The notes under the pieces were generated by a model. It ran no database searches and had not been told where the DNA came from. It saw nothing but the letters and a program-made list of their open reading frames with translations. Shown here one piece after another: positions 7,214 through 10,711 of a DNA stretch of 10,711 nucleotides; positions within the stretch are counted from its first letter, which is position 1; every line of letters starts with the position of its first letter. Position numbers and translations under genes: made by a program. Origin of the DNA: an uncultured Clostridia bacterium (GTDB lineage Bacteria; Bacillota; Clostridia; Oscillospirales; Ruminococcaceae); the NCBI GenBank assembly GCA_947175045.1, contig CAMWLH010000044.1, positions 1 through 10,711 on the forward strand, given 5' to 3'.

Positions 7214-7248
7214 TGGGTGGTATCGCAGGATAGACGTATCTTGTCCCA
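7214..7248 (+). promoter_or_regulatory. T-box antiterminator
   Basis: GGG (7215-7217) pairs with CCC (7245-7247). The bulge UGGUAUC (7218-7224) carries the UGGN that binds the tRNA NCCA end. GCA (7225-7227) pairs with TGT (7242-7244), and GATA (7229-7232) pairs with TATC (7237-7240) around the loop GACG. The 3' strand (7240-7247) is the same segment used as the 5' arm of the terminator, so the two folds exclude each other. Confidence 0.85.
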
Positions 7249-7273
7249 TGTAGAACAGGGGGCAGGTTTTTTT
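7240..7273 (+). terminator. Regulated intrinsic terminator of the T-box leader
   Basis: CTTGTCCC (7240-7247) pairs with GGGGCAGG (7259-7266) through eight pairs, two of them G-U, followed directly by seven T (7267-7273). It should form when tRNA-Trp is charged and stop transcription before trpX, whose ATG lies 67 bp further on. The 7274-7320 stretch after it holds only a short GCCG/CGGC hairpin. Confidence 0.88.
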
Positions 7274-7340
7274 ATGCCCCAAAGCAAATGCCGCATAAAT
7301 ATAAACCGGCGGCAAAGACTTATTTCAGGAGGAAACCAAT

Positions 7341-8348
7341 ATGAAAACCTTAAAGAAAATCATTTCGACAGCGGCAGCGCTCGCTATGGCGCTAACAATG
7401 ACAACAGCTTTTACGGGCTGCAAAAATGAAGATGTAAACAGCGGAAACGACGCAATGCTGAATATCGGCGTTATCCAGTTTGCGGCGCACCCCTCCCTCG
7501 ATAACTGCTACAACGGTATCGAGCAGGGTCTGAAAGCAAGCGAATACGCAAGCAGGATCAATATCGATCTCCAGAACGGAAACGGCGACTCCGCTGCCTG
7601 CGACAGCATAGCAAGCAGCATGGTAAGCAAGAACTACGATATGATTTTCGCTATCGCTACGCCCGCGGCGCTTTCGGCGTATTCCGCAGCGCAGAACAGC
7701 GATATCCCTGTTATCTTCTGCGCGGTCAGCGACCCCGTTGAGGCGGGTCTTACCGAGAGCTTTGACAACGGTATCAAAAACTGCGTCGGCACCTCCGATA
7801 TTCTGGAACTTGACAAGCAGGTGGAGCTCATTCAGACCCTCCAGCCCGACGTCAAGTCGATAGGCGTTCTCTACACCACCACCGAGGCAAACTCTCTGTC
7901 GCACCTCGCCTCCCTTAAGGAGATATGCGAGCCCCTTGGCATTGAGGTAGTGGAGCAGGGTGTTTCGGGCGCGGCTGATATTCCCCAGGCAGCGACCTCG
8001 CTTGCGGGCAAGGTGGACTGCATAAACAACTTCACCGACAATAATGTTGTAAATAACCTCAGCACTCTGCTTGAAAAGGCTAACGCGGCGGGTATCCCCG
8101 TTTACGGCTCCGAGATCGAGCAGGTAAAGAACGGCTGCCTGGCTTCAATTTCGATCGATTATGTGGCTTTGGGTGTAAAGACCGCGGAGATGGGTGTTGA
8201 AGTCCTGAACGGCGCTAAGTGCGAGGAAATGGCGGTAGGCAAGATTTCCGAGGGTACTCCCGTTGTAAACACGGAGGTGCTGGAGCAGTTCTCCATCACT
8301 CTTCCCGACAGCCTTGCGGACGCGGAAAAGGTGGAAACAAACAAGTAA
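7341..8348 (+). CDS. trpX: Tryptophan ABC transporter, substrate-binding lipoprotein (TrpX family)
   Basis: Predicted extracellular lipid-anchored receptor that delivers tryptophan to the TrpY/TrpZ importer. The 335 residues begin with a lipoprotein signal: MKTLKKI, a hydrophobic stretch, and lipobox AFTGC with Cys 27 as the probable anchor. The mature part matches the ABC_sub_bind family (PF04392/COG2984): IGVIQFAAHPSLDNCYNGI near 42-60, the DSIASSMVSKNYDMIFAIAT segment, the FCAVSDPVEAGL loop, a KSIGVLYT strand opening the second lobe, and DYVALGVKTAEMG near the C-terminus. AGGAGG (7327-7332) lies 8 nt before the ATG. Tryptophan specificity is inferred from the Trp T-box upstream and the family context; the family also includes transporters of unknown or other aromatic substrates. 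The 272-bp gap to trpY is filled mainly by a palindromic element. Confidence 0.88.
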   Translation: MKTLKKIISTAAALAMALTMTTAFTGCKNEDVNSGNDAMLNIGVIQFAAHPSLDNCYNGIEQGLKASEYASRINIDLQNGNGDSAACDSIASSMVSKNYDMIFAIATPAALSAYSAAQNSDIPVIFCAVSDPVEAGLTESFDNGIKNCVGTSDILELDKQVELIQTLQPDVKSIGVLYTTTEANSLSHLASLKEICEPLGIEVVEQGVSGAADIPQAATSLAGKVDCINNFTDNNVVNNLSTLLEKANAAGIPVYGSEIEQVKNGCLASISIDYVALGVKTAEMGVEVLNGAKCEEMAVGKISEGTPVVNTEVLEQFSITLPDSLADAEKVETNK

Positions 8349-8357
8349 TAAAAGCGA

Positions 8358-8547
8358 TATAAAGCTGACGCATCGAATTTCAAAAAGGTCGAGTTTGCAG
8401 ACGCAAACGAAGACTGGTTCCCGCAGTCGATAGTTTTGCGCAACGACTATGTAGATTCTTATGGCATTTTCAAGCTGTTTGCGCAAAACTCCGCAGGGAG
8501 TGAGCGACCGAGAGTGAGTGCGGGAATTTTGAAATTCTTTTAAATCA
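8358..8547 (+). repeat. Palindromic intergenic element B, within the trpXYZ operon
   Basis: The outer arms GAATTTCAAAA (8375-8385) and TTTTGAAATTC (8527-8537) pair perfectly over 11 bp. Inside, GTTTGC/GCAAAC (8393-8398/8403-8408) and a perfect 12-bp pair AGTTTTGCGCAA (8432-8443) / TTGCGCAAAACT (8479-8490) form further hairpins. The left flank TATAAAGC..ACGCAT (8358-8373) and the right end AAATTCTTTTAAATCA (8532-8547) recur in element C. The interior is not similar to A or C. I find no convincing protein in it. Confidence 0.8.
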
Positions 8548-8582
8548 GCCAATTCTCGTCAATATTTTATATACAGTCCGGC

Positions 8583-8600
8583 GGGAATTTCGAAATTCCC
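8583..8600. repeat. Perfect 18-bp palindrome upstream of trpY
   Basis: GGGAATTTCGAAATTCCC is its own reverse complement. It is followed by TTTAAATCA (8602-8610), the same word that closes elements B and C, so it may be a collapsed copy with its two ends joined. It ends 20 bp before the trpY ATG and immediately precedes the AGGGGG ribosome binding site (8610-8615), so an RNA hairpin here could affect trpY translation. Confidence 0.85.
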
Positions 8601-8620
8601 ATTTAAATCAGGGGGTCGAC

Positions 8621-9571
8621 ATGAATTTTGTTGTGAATATACTGATCGGTATAGTTGAGGAGGGCTTGATGTATGCGCTTCTCGCGATGGGTATGTATAT
8701 AACGTACAGTATACTGGATTTTCCCGATCTGTCCGTAGACGGCACATTCCCGTTGGGAGCGGTGCTGACGGGCGTGCTTATACTGCACGGGGTCAACCCC
8801 TGGCTGTGTCTGCTGATATCCTTTGCGGCGGGAATGCTGGCGGGAACTCTTACGGGTCTGATGAACGTGAAGCTGAAAATAATCCCGCTGCTGTGCGGTA
8901 TTATTATGTACACCGCCATGCTATCGGTAAATCTGGTGATAATAAGAACGGGAACAAACGGCGGCGCGATAGCCTCTTTCTTTACAAAGAGCACCATTTT
9001 CAACTCTGCGACGATAATTCCCGAAAGAATAGGCGGATTTTATCTTAGAACGGCTATCATTGCGCTTATTCTGGTGGTATTATGCAAGGTGATCGTCGAC
9101 CTTTATTTAAAGACGAAAAACGGCTTGCTGCTGCGCGCCACCGGCGATAATGAAAGATACGCGATAATGCTGGGCAAGGATCCGGGGACCATGAAAATAT
9201 TCGGGCTGGCGCTGGGGAACGGCTTCGCGGCGCTTGCGGGCTCGGTCATAGCGCAGAACAAGGGCAGCGCCGATCAGCAGATGGGTATAGGCATGGTGGT
9301 GCTGGGTCTGGCTTCGGTCATTATAGGGCTTAGTATTTTCAAGCGGGTAAAGCTGATGAAGGGCACTACTATGGTGATATTAGGCAGCCTTATATATAAG
9401 GCGAGCTATCAGATAGTGCTGGAGCTTGGTCTGCCAACGGAGTGGAACAACTTTGTCAAGGCGGTGATATTCCTTATCGCGCTGGTGATAGGCGGAGATC
9501 AGCTCAACAAGCTGATAAAGGGTCTGGTGAAGCGCCCTAAAAAGGAGGGAGAAAATGTTAGAGCTGAATAA
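8621..9571 (+). CDS. trpY: Tryptophan ABC transporter, permease (TrpY family)
   Basis: Integral membrane subunit of the predicted tryptophan importer. The 316 residues are strongly hydrophobic, with about eight or nine membrane segments (roughly 4-30, 42-56, 60-80, 84-106, 142-163, 193-210, 223-240, 250-270 and 280-295), and fit the BPD_transp_2/COG4120 permease group. Family-like stretches are YSILDFPDLSVDGTFPLGA near 29-47 and the cytoplasmic coupling segment ATGDNERYAIMLG with KIFGLALGNGFAALAGS. The C-terminus is basic (KGLVKRPKKEG), consistent with a cytoplasmic end. AGGGGG (8610-8615) precedes the ATG. The last 17 bp overlap trpZ, which suggests translational coupling. Substrate assignment depends on the T-box and partner genes. 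Confidence 0.88.
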   Translation: MNFVVNILIGIVEEGLMYALLAMGMYITYSILDFPDLSVDGTFPLGAVLTGVLILHGVNPWLCLLISFAAGMLAGTLTGLMNVKLKIIPLLCGIIMYTAMLSVNLVIIRTGTNGGAIASFFTKSTIFNSATIIPERIGGFYLRTAIIALILVVLCKVIVDLYLKTKNGLLLRATGDNERYAIMLGKDPGTMKIFGLALGNGFAALAGSVIAQNKGSADQQMGIGMVVLGLASVIIGLSIFKRVKLMKGTTMVILGSLIYKASYQIVLELGLPTEWNNFVKAVIFLIALVIGGDQLNKLIKGLVKRPKKEGENVRAE

Positions 9572-10328
9572 CATCAACAAGGTGTTTAACGCGGGCACGG
9601 TGGACGAGAACCGTCTGTTTGACAATTTTTCCCTTAAGGTAGCCGACGGGGAGTTTGTGTCGTTGGTCGGATCGAACGGCAGCGGAAAGACCACACTGCT
9701 TAACGTTATCTGCGGTACGCTGCGCCCCGATTCGGGAAGTGTTGTGTTCGGCGGAACGGATATCACCAACGCGCCGGAGTACAAGCGCGCAAGGCGCATA
9801 GGCAGGGTACTGCAAGACCCTAAAATGGGTACTTGCGCCACGCTGTCGATACTGGAGAATATGGCGCTTGCGGAGAACAAGAACAAGCGATACAGTCTTG
9901 GGAGAGCGGTAAACAAGCACCGCGAGGAGTATTTCAAAAGTCTTCTCGAGACGTGCGGAATGGGGCTTGAAAACAGGCTGGGAGTGCTCGCGGGCTCGCT
10001 AAGCGGCGGACAGCGGCAGGCTCTGGCGCTGATAATCGCGACTATGACGGATATCGAGCTGCTGATATTAGATGAGCACACCGCCGCGCTTGACCCGAAG
10101 TCGTCGGAAACGCTTATGGAGATAACGCAGAGGGTGGTCACCGAGAAGAAGCTGACCACGCTTATGGTAACGCATAATTTAAGGTTCGCGGTGGATTACG
10201 GAACAAGGCTGATAATGATGCACTCCGGCAGCGCGGTCATGGATATTGACGGGGAGCGCAAGCGGGAGCTTCATATTGACGATATTCTGGGGAAGTTCAA
10301 TGAGATAAGCATAGAGTGCGGTAATTAA
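9555..10328 (+). CDS. trpZ: Tryptophan ABC transporter, ATP-binding protein (TrpZ family)
   Basis: Cytoplasmic ATPase that powers the TrpXY importer. The 257 residues contain a full ABC domain: Walker A GSNGSGKT (39-46), a Q-loop at RVLQDPKMG, signature LSGGQRQ (149-155), Walker B LLILDEHTAALDPK with catalytic DEH (173-175) in which His follows Glu as in the COG1101 group, and the switch His 207 in VTHNL. The ATG overlaps the end of trpY and has its own AGGAGG (9543-9548) at 6-nt spacing. All catalytic residues are present. The 254 bp downstream hold element C and then recQ. Confidence 0.9.
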   Translation: MLELNNINKVFNAGTVDENRLFDNFSLKVADGEFVSLVGSNGSGKTTLLNVICGTLRPDSGSVVFGGTDITNAPEYKRARRIGRVLQDPKMGTCATLSILENMALAENKNKRYSLGRAVNKHREEYFKSLLETCGMGLENRLGVLAGSLSGGQRQALALIIATMTDIELLILDEHTAALDPKSSETLMEITQRVVTEKKLTTLMVTHNLRFAVDYGTRLIMMHSGSAVMDIDGERKRELHIDDILGKFNEISIECGN

Positions 10329-10393
10329 AGGTAAAAGCCCTATCAAAGAGCAACCTTTAGACCACGCAGCAAAGCAACGTTGACCAAGAGCAG

Positions 10394-10532
10394 TATAAAG
10401 CCCACGCATGAATTTTCCGCAAGCCGACGTGAAAGCATATTTTCGCGCAGCGGAAATGTGCTTTCGCGGCGAGGCTAGTGAACTCAGTTGCCTCGCAACC
10501 GAGTTCACGGTGCGGAAAATTCTTTTAAATCA
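10394..10532 (+). repeat. Palindromic intergenic element C (cloverleaf-like nested hairpins)
   Basis: The outer arms GAATTTTCCGCA (10410-10421) and TGCGGAAAATTC (10511-10522) pair perfectly over 12 bp. They enclose two strong hairpins. In the first, 10431-10446 pairs with 10450-10465 over 16 positions, two of them G-U, around loop GCA. In the second, GTGAACTC-A-GTTGC (10478-10491) pairs with GCAAC-C-GAGTTCAC (10495-10508) around loop CTC, with one mismatch. Flanks TATAAAGC..ACGCAT (10394-10408) and AAATTCTTTTAAATCA (10517-10532) match element B. The AT-rich 3' tail is a weak U tract, so a role in ending the trp transcript is possible but not convincing. The rest of the gap (10329-10393 and 10533-10565) shows nothing I recognise. 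Confidence 0.82.
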
Positions 10533-10582
10533 TTTACTAACGATCAACTCACAAAAAACACTGACAAGAGGTGCGATAAGTA

Positions 10583-10711
10583 TTGAATAAGTCTGATCTG
10601 CTGAAAAAATATTTCGGACACAGCTCCTTCCGACGGGGGCAGGACGAGATCATTGACAGTATACTCGCGGGGAGGGACTGCCTGGGGGTAATGCCGACGG
10701 GGGCGGGAAAG
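10583..10711 (+). CDS. recQ: ATP-dependent DNA helicase RecQ, N-terminal part (cut by window end)
   Basis: RecQ is a 3'-5' superfamily 2 DNA helicase of recombination and replication restart. The 43 visible codons read LNKSDLLKKYFGHSSFRRGQ, then DEIIDSILAGRDCLGVMPTGAGK. This gives the RecQ motif 0 (F-R-x-G-Q, contacting adenine) and motif I/Walker A (MPTGAGK) at the expected spacing. The likely start is TTG 10583: an in-frame stop (TAA 10577-10579) lies just upstream, no ATG or GTG comes earlier, and AAGAGGTG (10566-10573) is 9 nt upstream. The remaining helicase, RQC and HRDC regions would lie beyond the window. Gene symbol confidence is high for the helicase family; a RecQ paralogue cannot be excluded from this much sequence. 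Confidence 0.9.
   Translation, partial: MNKSDLLKKYFGHSSFRRGQDEIIDSILAGRDCLGVMPTGAGK

Larger units (their letters stand above)
6992..7273 (+). ncRNA. T-box riboswitch leader, predicted tRNA-Trp specific
   Basis: The RNA leader senses uncharged tRNA by codon-anticodon pairing and by binding of the tRNA 3' end. Stem I base: GCAGG (7016-7020) pairs with CCTGC (7096-7100), enclosing AGTAGTA on the 5' side and GAA-TGG-G (7089-7095) on the 3' side. I read UGG (7092-7094) as the Trp specifier. The middle of Stem I is CAAAGC (7036-7041) with GCTTTG (7081-7086). The distal end shows the conserved CAGAGAG bulge and GCCGC/GCGGC around GTTGGTGTGA. TTGAGTAGG (7122-7130) and CGTTA (7145-7149) match the conserved Stem II/IIA-B region. 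The T-box core is TGGGTGGTATCGCA (7214-7227). The downstream genes belong to the predicted tryptophan transporter family, which supports the UGG reading over the shifted frames AUG and GGG. Confidence 0.93.

Noticed and set aside
7193..7429. Leader peptide or small gene within the T-box and trpX start
   Set aside because: No ribosome binding site, no Trp-codon run as in a ribosome-mediated attenuator, and the frame crosses the terminator; the T-box explains the region.
10408..10590. 60-codon open frame between trpZ and recQ
   Set aside because: It coincides with element C, whose pairing explains the sequence, and it has no clear ribosome binding site.

Overview
The window looks like chromosomal DNA from a Gram-positive, low-GC-lineage anaerobe of class Clostridia, most likely an Oscillospiraceae/Ruminococcaceae-type gut bacterium. 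The evidence is the clostridial gene order dxs-tlyA-nadK-argR-recN, AGGAGG-type ribosome binding sites, a T-box leader, a lipoprotein (Gram-positive) binding protein, and moderately GC-rich genes rich in 'gcg/cgc' codons. This placement is inference from content, not a database match. All supported genes are on the + strand.

Region 1 (1-6744) is a housekeeping cluster. It opens with the 3' end of a divergent-PAP2 (DUF212/YuiD-like) gene that has an in-frame amber codon before its last hydrophobic segment. Then follow dxs (isoprenoid precursor synthesis), tlyA (rRNA 2'-O-methyltransferase), nadK (NADP synthesis), an unassigned class I SAM methyltransferase, argR (arginine repressor) and recN (SMC-like repair ATPase). 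Spacing is short, which fits co-transcription, except for a 134-bp gap before the methyltransferase that holds a long imperfect palindrome, and a 105-bp gap before recN. The better starts for nadK (TTG 2799) and argR (ATG 4537) lie inside the longest possible reading frames.

Region 2 (6745-7340) is 596 bp without a protein gene. It holds GC-rich palindromic intergenic sequence, a probable terminator hairpin, a near-perfect sigma-A promoter with extended -10, and a complete T-box riboswitch. The putative specifier codon is UGG (Trp), and an antiterminator and a terminator compete for the same 3' strand.

Region 3 (7341-10328) is a three-gene ABC transporter: lipoprotein binding protein, permease and ATPase, of the TrpXYZ family. 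T-box and transporter together predict tryptophan import that is switched on when tRNA-Trp is uncharged. A structured palindromic element sits between the binding protein gene and the permease gene.

Region 4 (10329-10711) holds another copy of the palindromic element family and the start of recQ (DNA helicase), cut by the window edge.

The least explained feature is a family of at least three intergenic elements (about 3674-3753, 8358-8547 and 10394-10532). They share AT-rich inverted ends and flanking words but have unrelated, hairpin-forming interiors.
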